The notes: generated by a model not told the origin, from the sequence alone. Shown: positions 1 to 8,897, numbered from the stretch's first letter. The stretch is 64,000 bases of DNA from Ensifer sp. IC4062 (GCF_020193575.1 NZ_JADYVD010000032.1:26697-90696); one strand, 5' to 3'. Program-made: numbers and translations.

Positions 1-2
1 AC

Positions 3-401
3 TGGAACAAGGAGGATCTGGCGTACCACCTCTCCGGCCTGAAGGCGGCGGGCATGCCCGAATGGCCCTTCGGCTTTGCAGGATCAGCGGCCAACCGCCT
101 GGCCGAGGCCGACCTCACCGGCCTCACTGCCGATAAGACCTGGATCGGCAAACACAAGAACGGCACAGAGTTCATCCAGGCTTTCGACAGGGCCGGCAAC
201 ACCGCCTACCGCACCGCGAACACCAGCATCACCGGCATCGCGGAAATCCGGGGCGACCAGCTCTGCGAAAAGATCGGCGGCTATTTCCTCGATCGCCTGG
301 TCTGCGGCTATGTCTATCGCAACACGACCGGCGAGCAGACCGACATGGACTATATCCACGTCACCCCGCAGGCGCTGAAGTTCTTTTCGCTGGAGCGATA
401 A
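3..401 (+). CDS. C-terminal part of a cyclase-TPR-type protein (5' end outside window)
   Basis: The reading frame is open from base 3 to the TAA at 399-401, so the gene begins before the window. The visible part is 132 residues. Its first stretch (HLSGLKAAGMPEW) resembles the usual last residues of the cyclase-TPR proteins; the protein at 12626-14431 ends in LERAGLPG. After that comes an extension of about 110 residues with many polar and aromatic residues and no membrane segment, which may be a separate C-terminal domain. I infer that this is the end of another class III cyclase/TPR protein carrying an extra domain. The catalytic part is not visible, so that is moderate at best. Confidence 0.6.
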   Translation, partial: WNKEDLAYHLSGLKAAGMPEWPFGFAGSAANRLAEADLTGLTADKTWIGKHKNGTEFIQAFDRAGNTAYRTANTSITGIAEIRGDQLCEKIGGYFLDRLVCGYVYRNTTGEQTDMDYIHVTPQALKFFSLER

Positions 402-413
402 AGGCAGAATGAC

Positions 414-456
414 CCACTCGCTCATTGCTGCGACAAGCACGGCAACGAGCGAGTGG
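414..456. terminator. inverted repeat between convergent genes
   Basis: A perfect 10-bp inverted repeat (CCACTCGCTC at 414-423, GAGCGAGTGG at 447-456) lies just past the stop of the plus-strand gene and before the stop of the minus-strand gene at 477. The 23-nt loop is long and there is no U-run, so a terminator role is inferred from its position. Confidence 0.35.
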
Positions 457-476
457 CGTAGGACTGCGGGGGCCCG

Positions 477-785
477 TCAGGGCCGACCGCCACGGCTTCG
501 GCTGTTTGCCACAAGCCTCAGCCAGGGCGCCGAGTGGAAGACGCTCATCAGCAGGTACATCGGCACCATTCCGGTCAAGGACGACGCATCCTCGGTAGAC
601 GAGCAGAGCATGTCCGCCGGGCCGCCAAGGACGCTGGTCAGCAGCGCCATGATCGCGAAGGTCGGCGCCGCCGCGAAGGACAGCCAGTCGGCGGCACCGA
701 ACGTGGTAGTGTTACCGCCTGGGTCGCGGGCCGATCCGCTGCCTGCGACCGGCATCCTGTTCGCGTGGTCGGAGCCCCGCAACAT
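477..785 (-). CDS. small conserved membrane protein downstream of the DUF899 gene
   Basis: A 102-residue protein with two hydrophobic segments, at about residues 33-55 (from DWLSFAAAP) and 70-90 (GMVPMYLLMSVFHSAPWL). It looks like a short conserved hypothetical inner-membrane protein of proteobacteria; no function is known to me. The ATG at 783-785 lies 6 nt after the DUF899 stop, and a GGAG inside the end of that gene is well placed as its ribosome binding site. The two are therefore probably translationally coupled and part of one transcript. The N-terminal 30 residues are polar and of low complexity, so a later start is possible. Confidence 0.65.
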   Translation of the reverse strand: MLRGSDHANRMPVAGSGSARDPGGNTTTFGAADWLSFAAAPTFAIMALLTSVLGGPADMLCSSTEDASSLTGMVPMYLLMSVFHSAPWLRLVANSRSRGGRP

Positions 786-791
786 CGGACG

Positions 792-1583
792 TCAGCTCCG
801 GCCATAGGCGTCGCGGTGGCGCCACCAGACACCTTGCTCGTTTCGCCCGAGAGGCGCCCGGTCGAGCCATTGGTACACGCCCCACAGGCCGTCCAGTCCG
901 CGCGCATAGCTGGAATAGGTGTGATAGACGATGCCGTCGTCGAGCGCGAATGCGCTGACGCCCGGCCTGTCACGCGTATAGGTGGGAACGTCGGTGCCGG
1001 TCATGGCCGCGATTTGGGCGACCGGTCCCTCGTCGCCGCGCCATTCCTGAACGGTCTTTCCGGCAAGTGGCTCCGGCGCCGGCGGTTCTCGGCGGAAGTT
1101 GTATTCTATCGTCCCCTTGCGCTGCTCTTCCTCGGTGAACCAGACGCTGAAGTCGCGGTTGAAATCGCCGTCATTCGAGGAGGCCCAGGGAAAGGTCCAC
1201 CCCATCCGCTGCTTGAACGCCTGCAGTTTTGCAAGCGGTGCGCGCGAAATCGCCGAGAAGGCGACATCGTGGTTCTCGAGATGGACGACGATCCCGTTGA
1301 ACCCGTCCGCGATCGAGGAGCAGGAGGGGCAGCCGGCCTTGTAGTCGGGGCCGAACATGAAATGGTAGACGAGCAACTGCGAGCGACCTCCGAAGAGGTC
1401 CTTGAGCGAGACGTTTCCGTCCTCGGTGTCGAATCGGTAGTCCTTGTCGATCCGCACCCAGGGCAGCGCCTGACGCCTGAGCGCCAGTTCATCGCTGCGC
1501 CGCGTCAGTTCCTTCTCCTCCTGCAGCAGGTCAAGCCGTGCTGCCAGCCACTCGTCACGGGTTCCGGTTGCATGTGCCGTCAT
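792..1583 (-). CDS. DUF899 family thioredoxin-fold protein
   Basis: A 263-residue cytoplasmic protein of the DUF899 family, related to the AhpC/thioredoxin fold. The core is visible: an N-terminal basic helix, the FGGRSQLLVYHFMFG strand, a CPSC motif (C85, C88) in GCPSCSSIADGF, then the conserved R-APLAKL and GWTFPWASS stretches and a C-terminal DRAP-GR segment. Family members are presumed redox proteins of unknown substrate. The ATG at 1583 is chosen over longer in-frame extensions because AAAGGAGA stands 6-8 nt upstream. It is divergent from the HTH/TPR regulator at 1701, 117 nt away, which may control it. Confidence 0.85.
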   Translation of the reverse strand: MTAHATGTRDEWLAARLDLLQEEKELTRRSDELALRRQALPWVRIDKDYRFDTEDGNVSLKDLFGGRSQLLVYHFMFGPDYKAGCPSCSSIADGFNGIVVHLENHDVAFSAISRAPLAKLQAFKQRMGWTFPWASSNDGDFNRDFSVWFTEEEQRKGTIEYNFRREPPAPEPLAGKTVQEWRGDEGPVAQIAAMTGTDVPTYTRDRPGVSAFALDDGIVYHTYSSYARGLDGLWGVYQWLDRAPLGRNEQGVWWRHRDAYGRS

Positions 1584-1700
1584 TACTCTTCTCCTTTGGC
1601 CATCTGTCGTCGTACCTTCCCGGGGCGACGTGTTTCTTCGTTGGTCGTAGGTTAGGAGCGGATTTCGAATGGTGAGAGTGACAAGTGTGACGGGATTCCG

Positions 1701-2921
1701 ATGGACTCGCTGATCACCGCCGCGGCACACGCCCTTGCGACGGGTGATCCGCTCGGCGCCTTGAAGCGGGTTGCGCTCCGCGACGACCCGCCCGCCCTCG
1801 CGCTTCGGGGCATCGCCATGGCGCAACTCGGCGATCTTGTCCGGGCAAAGGCGCTCCTCAAGAGTGCCGCCCGCGCCTTCGGCCGGAAGGAGGCGGTGGC
1901 GCGCGCCCGCTGCGTCGTCGCCGAAGCCGAAATCGCCCTCGTCTCGCGCGATCTTACCTCGCCGGAGAAGGCGCTCGACGCCGCGCGCGCGACGCTCGAA
2001 GCGCACGGCGACCGGGTGAATGCCGCGCATGCACGCAACGTCGAGGTCCGGCGCCTGCTCCTGATCGGCCGCCTCGACGAGGCCGAGCGCATGCTTGCCG
2101 GGTTCGATCCCTCCCCGCTTCCGCCGGCCTTGCGGGCAGCCCACGAACTGGCGGTCGCGGGCATCGCTGCCCGGCGCGTGCAGACGAAGGCCGCGCGCGC
2201 CGCCCTCACGCGCGCCGCCGAGGCCGCGCGCAAGGCGGATGTCCCGGCGCTGACGGCGGAGGTCGAAAACGCATCGCTGGTGCTGAAGACGCCGGCGGCG
2301 CGCCTGATCGCGCAGGGCGCGGAACGGCCCCTGCTGCTCGAAGAGGTCGAAGCGCTGCTTTCGTCCGGGGCACTCGTCGTCGACGCCTGCCGCAATGTCG
2401 TGCGGGACGAGAGGCTGGCCGTCTCGCTCGCGACCCGCCCGATCCTTTTTGCGCTGGCGCGGGTGCTCGCAGAGGCCTGGCCGGGAGACGCCACGAGGAG
2501 CGCGCTGCTTTTTCGCGCCTTCCGCGCCAAACACGCCGACGAATCCCATCGCGCGCGGCTTCGGGTGGAAATCGGCCGGCTCCGCGCCGAGCTTCGGGCG
2601 CTCGCTGACATAAGCGCGACGAACCGAGGTTTTGCGCTGGCACCGCGTCATGCCCGCGACGTTGTCGTGCTCGCGCCGCCAGTCGAAGAACGGCACGCGG
2701 CCGTGCTCGCCTTCCTTGCCGACGGCGAGTCCTGGTCGAGCTCGGCGCTGGCGATCGCGCTTGGCGCGAGCCCGCGCACCGTCCAGCGCGCGCTCGATTC
2801 CCTTGCGGCAGCCGGCAAGGTGCAGTCCTTCGGCCGTGGGCCGGCGCGTCGCTGGATGACCCCGCCGCTTACCGGTGTCCCGACAATCTTGTTACTCCCC
2901 GGCCCGCTCCCGAGCGACTAG
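1701..2921 (+). CDS. TPR-like protein with C-terminal helix-turn-helix, putative regulator
   Basis: A 406-residue protein. Residues 1-310 are an alanine-rich, all-helical array of TPR-like hairpins (repeated A-x-A-L-L-x-A-A-R patterns). Residues about 345-387 form a helix-turn-helix (ALAIALGASPRTVQRALDSL) followed by a basic wing GRGPARRW. This layout fits a DNA-binding regulator that senses through its helical repeats. It faces away from the DUF899/membrane gene pair and is followed 32 nt later by the beta-propeller gene, so it probably regulates one or both. The ligand is unknown. The start is the first ATG of the frame after the intergenic region. Confidence 0.7.
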   Translation: MDSLITAAAHALATGDPLGALKRVALRDDPPALALRGIAMAQLGDLVRAKALLKSAARAFGRKEAVARARCVVAEAEIALVSRDLTSPEKALDAARATLEAHGDRVNAAHARNVEVRRLLLIGRLDEAERMLAGFDPSPLPPALRAAHELAVAGIAARRVQTKAARAALTRAAEAARKADVPALTAEVENASLVLKTPAARLIAQGAERPLLLEEVEALLSSGALVVDACRNVVRDERLAVSLATRPILFALARVLAEAWPGDATRSALLFRAFRAKHADESHRARLRVEIGRLRAELRALADISATNRGFALAPRHARDVVVLAPPVEERHAAVLAFLADGESWSSSALAIALGASPRTVQRALDSLAAAGKVQSFGRGPARRWMTPPLTGVPTILLLPGPLPSD

Positions 2922-2953
2922 TGTGATGCGGCACCACCAGCAAGGAGGAAAGC

Positions 2954-3586
2954 ATGAAACGATCCGCTGCCGAAATTCTTCGTGAGTACGGCCCCTTCCC
3001 CGAAACAGAGCAGGTGCACGGCGTCACCTTCGACGGTCACCACGTCTGGTTCGCCTCCGGCGAAAAACTGAACGCCGTCGATCCGGAGACCGGCGAAATC
3101 ACGCGTTCGATCAATGTCGCCGCTCACGCCGGGACCGCCTTCGACGGTCGACACCTCTTCCAAATCGCCGAGGACCGCATTCAGAAAATCGATCCGCAGA
3201 CCGGTCGCGTGCTCGCGACAATCCCGGCACCGGGCGGCGGTGGTGACTCAGGGCTCGCCTGGGCCGAAGGCACGCTCTGGGTGGGCCAGCACCGTGGCCG
3301 CAGGATCCACCAGATCGATCCCGAGACCGGCAAGGTCCTCCGCACGATCGAGTCCAACCGCGTCGTCACAGGTGTGACCTGGATCGATGGCGAGCTCTGG
3401 CACGGCACCTGGGAGGACGACGGGGCCGATGTCCGGCGTGTCGATCCCGAGACGGGCGCGGTCCTGGAGCGGCTCGACATGCCGCCCGGTATGGGCGTGT
3501 CCGGGCTTGAGTCCGACGGCGCCGATCGCTTCTTCTGCGGCGGTGGCAGCACCGGCAAGATCCGAGCGGTCCGGCGGCCAAGGTAA
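2954..3586 (+). CDS. beta-propeller protein with repeated DPETG blades
   Basis: A 210-residue protein without a signal peptide, built from at least four repeats of about 45 residues. Each contains a DGxxxW or EGTLWVGQ strand and the turn (V/I)DPETG. This is the pattern of PQQ-like or glutaminyl cyclase-like beta-propellers, but five full repeats are not present and no cyclase active site can be assigned. A strong AAGGAGG lies 6 nt before the ATG. It follows the HTH/TPR gene by 32 nt on the same strand and is probably co-transcribed. Its role is unknown; binding rather than catalysis is a reasonable guess. Confidence 0.7.
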   Translation: MKRSAAEILREYGPFPETEQVHGVTFDGHHVWFASGEKLNAVDPETGEITRSINVAAHAGTAFDGRHLFQIAEDRIQKIDPQTGRVLATIPAPGGGGDSGLAWAEGTLWVGQHRGRRIHQIDPETGKVLRTIESNRVVTGVTWIDGELWHGTWEDDGADVRRVDPETGAVLERLDMPPGMGVSGLESDGADRFFCGGGSTGKIRAVRRPR

Positions 3587-3711
3587 GGTGGGCCCGACGC
3601 CGGCTACAGATTCTTTTTTGAGGCGTGTCGATTTTCAAGCAACTCGTTCGTCTTTGAAAAGCGCCGCCCATCCGAGGCTCGGCGTCGCCTATTTTGCCGC
3701 GAGGTCTTTCC

Positions 3712-4947
3712 ATGTCGAATGCGCAGGTTCAGACGCAAAGTTCATATCGCTGGGTGATTGTCGCCGCCGGCGGCCTGTTGGGCTGCATCGCAATCGGCGC
3801 CATGTTTTCACTGCCGGTTTTTCTCCGGCCGATTTCCGAGGACACCGGCTGGTCGGTGACCGGTGTTTCCAGCGCCATGACCATCGGATTTATCGCGATG
3901 GCGGTGGCAAGCATGATCTGGGGTAGTCTGTCCGACCGCTGGGGCCCCCGCCTCGTCGTGTCGATCGGCTCGGCTGTGCTGGCCGCGGCGCTCGCCCTGG
4001 CGAGCCAGGCGACCTCCCTTGTCGAGTTTCAACTCGTCTTCGGGCTGGCTGTCGGCGGAGCCACCGCCGCGATCTTTGCCCCGATGATGGCCTGCGTGAC
4101 CGGCTGGTTCGACACGCACCGCAGCCTCGCCGTGTCTCTCGTGTCGGCCGGCATGGGAATGGCGCCGATGACCATGTCTCCCTTCGCGGCCTGGCTCGTG
4201 ACCATTTACGACTGGAGAACGTCCCTCCTGATCATCGCCGCCTTTTCTGGCGCCGTCATGATTCCGGTCGCGCTGCTCGTACGCCGCCCGCCCGCTCTCG
4301 AAGGCCAACATGCCGTCGCTTCTCCGGATGGACAACAGGCCGATATGTCCGTTGGGCAGGCGATCAGATCGCCCCAGTTCATCATCCTGTTTCTGACGAA
4401 CTTCTTCTGTTGCGCCACGCACTCTGGCCCGATCTTCCACACGGTGAGCTACGCGATTAGCTGCGGCATCCCGATGATCGCGGCGGTGTCGATCTACAGC
4501 GTGGAGGGGCTCGCCGGCATGGGCGGCCGCGTCGCCTTCGGTCTTTTCGGCGACCGGTTCGGCGCCAAGCGCGTCCTGGTCTCGGGACTGCTGTTGCAGG
4601 CGTTCGGCGCACTGGCCTATTTTTTCGTCCGCGATCTTGGCGCGTTTTATGCCGTCGCGGCCGTGTTCGGCTTCATCTACGCCGGCATCATGCCACTCTA
4701 CGCCGTTATCGCCCGCGAGAATTTTCCGCTGCGCATGATGGGGACCGTCATCGGCGGCACGGCAATGGCCGGAAGCCTGGGCATGGCGACCGGTCCCTTG
4801 GCCGGCGGTCTGATCTACGACGCCTTCGACAGCTATGGTTGGCTTTATATCGGCGCCTGGGGCATCGGGATCGGCGCCTTCCTGATCGCCTTGACCTTCA
4901 GGCCGTTCCCCAAGTCCAAGGCCGAGCCGGCGCCGTTGCCGGCGTAA
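3712..4947 (+). CDS. MFS transporter, OFA/monocarboxylate-like
   Basis: A 411-residue inner-membrane carrier with twelve predicted membrane segments in two halves. The loop 2-3 motif GSLSDRWGPRLV is clear and its second-half counterpart appears as FGLFGDRFGAKRVL. The long cytoplasmic loop around residues 200-225 separates the halves. The overall pattern resembles the oxalate/formate antiporter and monocarboxylate branch of the MFS; the substrate cannot be read from sequence. The ATG at 3712 is preferred over the in-frame TTG at 3694 because GAGG sits 7 nt before it. The gene stands alone and is convergent with the YHS gene. Confidence 0.85.
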   Translation: MSNAQVQTQSSYRWVIVAAGGLLGCIAIGAMFSLPVFLRPISEDTGWSVTGVSSAMTIGFIAMAVASMIWGSLSDRWGPRLVVSIGSAVLAAALALASQATSLVEFQLVFGLAVGGATAAIFAPMMACVTGWFDTHRSLAVSLVSAGMGMAPMTMSPFAAWLVTIYDWRTSLLIIAAFSGAVMIPVALLVRRPPALEGQHAVASPDGQQADMSVGQAIRSPQFIILFLTNFFCCATHSGPIFHTVSYAISCGIPMIAAVSIYSVEGLAGMGGRVAFGLFGDRFGAKRVLVSGLLLQAFGALAYFFVRDLGAFYAVAAVFGFIYAGIMPLYAVIARENFPLRMMGTVIGGTAMAGSLGMATGPLAGGLIYDAFDSYGWLYIGAWGIGIGAFLIALTFRPFPKSKAEPAPLPA

Positions 4948-5004
4948 GGGGAGACGGACGCGGTCGGCCCCGAACAGATCGTGTCGCGGCCGCTTCGCAG
5001 CGCC

Positions 5005-5541
5005 TCACTCGGCGCTCGCCCGCCAGTTCGTCTGAAGCTTTTCGGTCACCAGCGTCTGCTGCACCTCGGACCAGTGCTTCTGTGAATCGACGACCTTGTT
5101 CGGATTCTTTTCGAAGCCGTCGGCGGCACCCGGGTCGTAGCTGATGTAGAGCTTGCCGTCGATGATGCGCCACGCCTTCGGGTCGATATTGGTGGTGACC
5201 GTCCCGAAGGAAACGCCATCGGCGCAATAGCCGCCATATTGCGGGGCGTATTTCGCGGGCTCGCGCATGAAGAGGTCGCGATGTTCGGCGCTGGCGAAAT
5301 GCCAGGTCGCGCCGAGCCAGCGGTGCGAATATTTCGGCGAGCCCTCGACCGCCTTGTTTTCAGTGAAGTACGCGACGGGGTCATAGCCCTTGATGGCGAC
5401 GTCGCCGAAATAGCCGGTGTTGACGAGGTCTTCGGCATAAGCAACCCCGCCCAGGGAGAAGAGGATAGTCGCAGCACCAAGCGCGACGCCTATCCGCAAC
5501 CCGTATCTGCGTTGCTCATTCTTACGTTGAATGTCCGTCAT
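5005..5541 (-). CDS. exported YHS-domain protein
   Basis: A 178-residue protein with an N-terminal signal peptide (hydrophobic stretch about residues 17-36, cleavage near AYA-ED). A YHS domain follows: IKGYDPVAYF, the aromatic-rich WHFASAEHRDLFMREPAKY core, and YGGYCADGV. The mature domain should be periplasmic. YHS domains are small, often metal-associated modules; this stand-alone exported form is common in alphaproteobacteria and functionally unassigned. It lies 60 nt downstream of the ankyrin gene on the same strand, so the two exported proteins may be co-expressed. Confidence 0.85.
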   Translation of the reverse strand: MTDIQRKNEQRRYGLRIGVALGAATILFSLGGVAYAEDLVNTGYFGDVAIKGYDPVAYFTENKAVEGSPKYSHRWLGATWHFASAEHRDLFMREPAKYAPQYGGYCADGVSFGTVTTNIDPKAWRIIDGKLYISYDPGAADGFEKNPNKVVDSQKHWSEVQQTLVTEKLQTNWRASAE

Positions 5542-5601
5542 GACAGTCCTCCGAAATTCCGACCGCTATCCTCTGCGCGCTGCTGCACGGCGCTGAAGGC
5601 G

Positions 5602-6207
5602 TTATTTCCGCTTGGTGCACTCTGTGTAGAGCCATTCGCCGACGAGATCGGCGCCCTGGCAGACGGCTCCCGCCTTGAGGAGCAGCCCCGCGGCATCCCA
5701 ATGCTCACGCCACCCCGCCTGGGTCAGAGGCGTGTAGCCGTTTCTTTCCTTCGCTTCGACTACCGCCTTGTTGGCGAGCAGAAAGGCAACCACGTCGGCG
5801 TGGCCTTCTTCGGCCGCCGCATGGAGCGGCGTCATCCGGTAGAAATTCTTGTCGTCGTTGACCGCCGCGCCCTTTTCTACGAGTAGCTTCACGGTGTCGA
5901 GGTTTCCGCCATAGGCGGCCGCATGCAGCGCGGTCAGCCCGCCCTTGTTGCGGATCTCGACATCGCTGCCCCGCTCCAGGAGAAGCGTGACGACATCGCT
6001 CTTCCCCGCAAGGGCGGCGATCAGCAATGGCGGCTCGCCGGAATCGTCCGGTTCCGCCACCTTGGCGCCCTGGTCGATGAGTTCCTTCACCCGCCCGGCG
6101 TCGCCGTCCCTCGCGGCGTCATGGAGCGGCCCAGCCGTCGCGGCTGAGGCCGAAAGCAGGACGCCAAGAACAGGCACACAAAGAAGATACGAAATGCTCC
6201 GCGCCAT
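5602..6207 (-). CDS. periplasmic ankyrin-repeat protein
   Basis: A 201-residue protein with a signal peptide (residues 1 to about 26, ending ATAG). Four ankyrin repeats follow: GPLHDAARDGD, PPLLIAALAGKSDVV, TALHAAAYGGNLDTV and TPLHAAAEEGHADVV, then a partial fifth, TPLTQAGWREH. Two cysteines near the C-terminus could form a disulfide. Periplasmic ankyrin proteins usually bind or inhibit a partner; in some bacteria they are associated with catalases. Here the partner is unknown. The start at 6207 gives a proper signal peptide; the frame continues open far upstream only because of high GC. Confidence 0.85.
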   Translation of the reverse strand: MARSISYLLCVPVLGVLLSASAATAGPLHDAARDGDAGRVKELIDQGAKVAEPDDSGEPPLLIAALAGKSDVVTLLLERGSDVEIRNKGGLTALHAAAYGGNLDTVKLLVEKGAAVNDDKNFYRMTPLHAAAEEGHADVVAFLLANKAVVEAKERNGYTPLTQAGWREHWDAAGLLLKAGAVCQGADLVGEWLYTECTKRK

Positions 6208-6292
6208 CTTCGTTCTCCCCGGGGGGCGGAAAGACGCCAAATTACCACAGCGGCGTGAGGCGAGGCAAGAATGTGCGGATACGTTGCAGTGC

Positions 6293-6355
6293 CACAGCGC
6301 CGCGCGTCTTCTCGGACGCGCAAAGGACCCTGCAGCACTTTGAATTGCTGCATCC
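6293..6355 (+). repeat. family A intergenic stem-loop repeat (partial)
   Basis: It contains the hairpin GCGCGTCTTCTCGGACGCGC and the trailer CAGCACTTTGAATTGCTGCAT, shared with the full copy at 27521-27624. It lies between the TRAP permease stop and the ankyrin start. It resembles the palindromic mosaic repeats known in rhizobia; the named family needs an alignment. Confidence 0.75.
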
Positions 6356-6374
6356 GGAGAAACGCCGCCGGCGC

Positions 6375-8117
6375 TCAGCCGTAGAGATATTCGGGGAGCC
6401 AGAGCGTCATGCCGGGCCAGAGATACATGATGATCATGCAGAGGATGACGATCAGCATGTAGGGCATCATGCCTGCGAAGATCTGGTTCAACGTAACACG
6501 CGGAGGCGAGACGCCTTTCAGATAGTAGGCCGACATTGCAACCGGCGGCGACAGGAAGGCCGCCTGCAGGTTGATGAAGACGAGCACACCCCAGAGCACC
6601 GGATCGATGTCGAAGTGCCTCAGCATCGGCAGGAAGATCGGCACGAAGATGATGATGATTTCGGTCCATTCGAGCGGCCAGCCTAGGAGAAAGATGATCG
6701 CCTGCGACAGGATCATGAACTGAACGGGCGTGAGATCGAGCGCCAGCACCCATTGCTCGATCAGCGCCTGCCCGCCGAGGATGGCGAAGACGGCGGAGAA
6801 GAGTGCCGACCCCACGAAGAGCCAGCACACCATGGCCGTGGTCTTTGCCGTCAGGAACACCGCCTCCTTCGTGCGTTTCCAGTCGAGCGTGCGCGCCTGG
6901 AAGGCGAGCAGAAAAGCACCGGCGGCGCCGACGGCTGCGGACTCCGTCGCGGTCGTGATGCCAAACAGGATGACAGCGAGCACAACGATGGTCAGGATGG
7001 CGAGCGGCATGACGGAGGAGACGAGCAGCTTCATCACCTGAAGCCGCTCCGCGCCCATATTGCGATAGTAGCGGATGAGCACCAGGGCTGCGATTGCTGC
7101 GGCGATACCGAAGGACACATAGAAAGCGGTCGTCGGTCCATTGACGACCGCCGGTCCGGCATCGGCGGCGGGCGCGCCAAGCTGTTCCAGCCCCTCCGGC
7201 GCCTCCGTATCGGCCGAGTCCTGCGGATGGATGACGACATACCACCACACCAGCGCCAGCGTGAAGGCCGTCAACGAGAAGGGCACCAGGGCCGCGCCGA
7301 AATTCTTGACCAGCCGCCAATAGGTCACCCGCCCCTCGCCTGTCTCCAGCGCCAGCGCCTTCGCCGGCGAGACCAGGGCACGGAAAAGCCCGGCCAGCAT
7401 GTTTGGCGAATAGGCTGCCTGCAGGTTGCGCATCCAGGAGGAGACTGGAACCCGCGTCTGCTCCTCGGGCAAGGTCGGCGCGATCTTCGGATTGATCGCC
7501 GCCCAGCCGAGAATATAGGCGAGATAGAGGAACGACAGGAAGAAGCCGGGAAACATCGTGGCGGCATAGAGCTTGACCACGGACTGCCCCGCCACCGCCG
7601 CGTAGACGATGATCATCACCGAGGGCGGGATCAGGATCCCGAGCGTGCCGCCCGCAGTAATCACGCCCGAGGCGAGCTTGACGTCGTAGCCGGCGCGCAG
7701 CATCGGGTTCATGGCGATCACGCCCATCAGCACCACCACGGCGCCGACGAGGCCGCTGGCGATGCCCCAGAAGGTGCAGACGATCAGCGTCGCGACGGCC
7801 AACGATGCCGGCAACCGCCGGAACGAAAGCTGGATGCTGTAGAACATCTTGTCGACCAGGGCCCCGCGCTCCATCACGTAGCCCATCAGCACGAAGAGCG
7901 GGATCGAGATCAGCACATCGTTTGTCATCGCCCCATAGGTGCGCTGGACCATCAGGTCGAAGACGCGGTTGTCGATCCAGTGCTCGGCCGGATTGTAGAA
8001 GGCGTAGAAGCCGAAGAGCATGCCGAGCCCCATCAGCGTGAAGGCGGTCGGGAAGCCCATGATGATGACGACGATGATGAGCACCAGCATCATCAGTCCA
8101 AGGAACGGATCGCTCAC
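6375..8117 (-). CDS. TRAP transporter large permease (DctM type)
   Basis: The 580-residue large membrane subunit of a TRAP importer, which uses an ion gradient to take up small organic acids delivered by the periplasmic binding protein. Typical DctM stretches are present: GFPTAFTLMGLGML, SIPLFVLMGYVMERGAL, ASGVITAGGTLGILIPPSV, TATESAAVGAAGAF and NLQAAFLSPPVAMSAYYLKG. It is about 150 residues longer than usual DctM because of an extra segment at about residues 225-385 holding a soluble loop and two or three added hydrophobic helices. The GTG start overlaps the DctQ stop (GTGA), showing translational coupling. Confidence 0.92.
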   Translation of the reverse strand: MSDPFLGLMMLVLIIVVIIMGFPTAFTLMGLGMLFGFYAFYNPAEHWIDNRVFDLMVQRTYGAMTNDVLISIPLFVLMGYVMERGALVDKMFYSIQLSFRRLPASLAVATLIVCTFWGIASGLVGAVVVLMGVIAMNPMLRAGYDVKLASGVITAGGTLGILIPPSVMIIVYAAVAGQSVVKLYAATMFPGFFLSFLYLAYILGWAAINPKIAPTLPEEQTRVPVSSWMRNLQAAYSPNMLAGLFRALVSPAKALALETGEGRVTYWRLVKNFGAALVPFSLTAFTLALVWWYVVIHPQDSADTEAPEGLEQLGAPAADAGPAVVNGPTTAFYVSFGIAAAIAALVLIRYYRNMGAERLQVMKLLVSSVMPLAILTIVVLAVILFGITTATESAAVGAAGAFLLAFQARTLDWKRTKEAVFLTAKTTAMVCWLFVGSALFSAVFAILGGQALIEQWVLALDLTPVQFMILSQAIIFLLGWPLEWTEIIIIFVPIFLPMLRHFDIDPVLWGVLVFINLQAAFLSPPVAMSAYYLKGVSPPRVTLNQIFAGMMPYMLIVILCMIIMYLWPGMTLWLPEYLYG

Positions 8118-8782
8118 GGTTCGACCTCTCCCCCCATGCCCCGTTGCCGGGCCGCCTTTTCGATGTTCTGCGCCCGTTCGATCGCCGCTTGGCGGGCTTC
8201 CAGGTCGACATATTCGCTGTGGGCGAGCTGCTCCGCGACAACGTCGATCTCCTCGACGTCGCGCAGCCGCTCCGGCCATGTCCCGGTTCTGAGGCACAGG
8301 ACGCAGCGAACGATCTCCGCGAGCCCCTGCAGCATCACCAGCGCACCCGCGATCGGAATGACCGTTTTGAAGTGGTAGATCGGCGGGCCCTCCGCCGTCA
8401 CGGTCGAATGCTCGCCGATCCGCCAGGACAGCGCCGCATAGTCGTAGCCGGCATAGACCAGAGCGGCGACGCCGGGCAGGAAGAACAGGATGTAGAGCAA
8501 AAGATCGAGCGCAGCCTGCGTCCGGGGTTTAAGCGAACTGTAGAGGAAATCGCCGCGCACATGGGCGTTCTGCGCCAGCGCATAGGCGCCGGCAAGCATG
8601 AACAGCGTGCCGTAAAACATGTTGCTGGCGTCGAAGATCCACGCCGTCGGCATGTTGAGGATGTAGCGCTTGAAGACCTCGACGCAGACGAGCGTCATCA
8701 GGCCAATAATCAGCCAGGCTGCGGCCTTGCCGATCCAGACGCTGATCGCATCGACCCTCAGGAGAAAATGCTGAACGTTCAC
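8114..8782 (-). CDS. TRAP transporter small permease (DctQ type)
   Basis: A 222-residue small membrane subunit with four hydrophobic helices, at about residues 15-37, 50-68, 90-112 and 138-160. Family features include W-x-F-D-A-S-N, then GTLFMLAGAYALAQNAHVRGDFLY. It bridges the binding protein and DctM in the TRAP complex. The C-terminal tail of about 45 residues is charged and longer than in most DctQ. The first codon is GTG at 8782. A 36-nt palindrome lies between this gene and the upstream binding-protein gene. Confidence 0.9.
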   Translation of the reverse strand: MNVQHFLLRVDAISVWIGKAAAWLIIGLMTLVCVEVFKRYILNMPTAWIFDASNMFYGTLFMLAGAYALAQNAHVRGDFLYSSLKPRTQAALDLLLYILFFLPGVAALVYAGYDYAALSWRIGEHSTVTAEGPPIYHFKTVIPIAGALVMLQGLAEIVRCVLCLRTGTWPERLRDVEEIDVVAEQLAHSEYVDLEARQAAIERAQNIEKAARQRGMGGEVEP

Positions 8783-8897
8783 CCCGCGCCTCCCACCGGC
8801 GGCGGCAGACGCGGCCGTGGCCGCATCACCGCTCTATCTTATTGCAATCGGTGACGTTTCCGGCCCTGGGCCAGGCGGCCCAAGGCCCTGTCGAGCT

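Noticed and set aside
792..2696. Very long minus-strand frame including the DUF899 gene
   Set aside because: Only the part from 1583 down is the DUF899 protein with a ribosome binding site; the rest overlaps the HTH/TPR gene in complement and is Arg-rich.
5602..8241. Minus-strand frame joining ankyrin protein and a long Arg/His-rich part
   Set aside because: The part above 6207 is an alternate frame of the TRAP permease gene; the ankyrin protein starts with a proper signal peptide at 6207.
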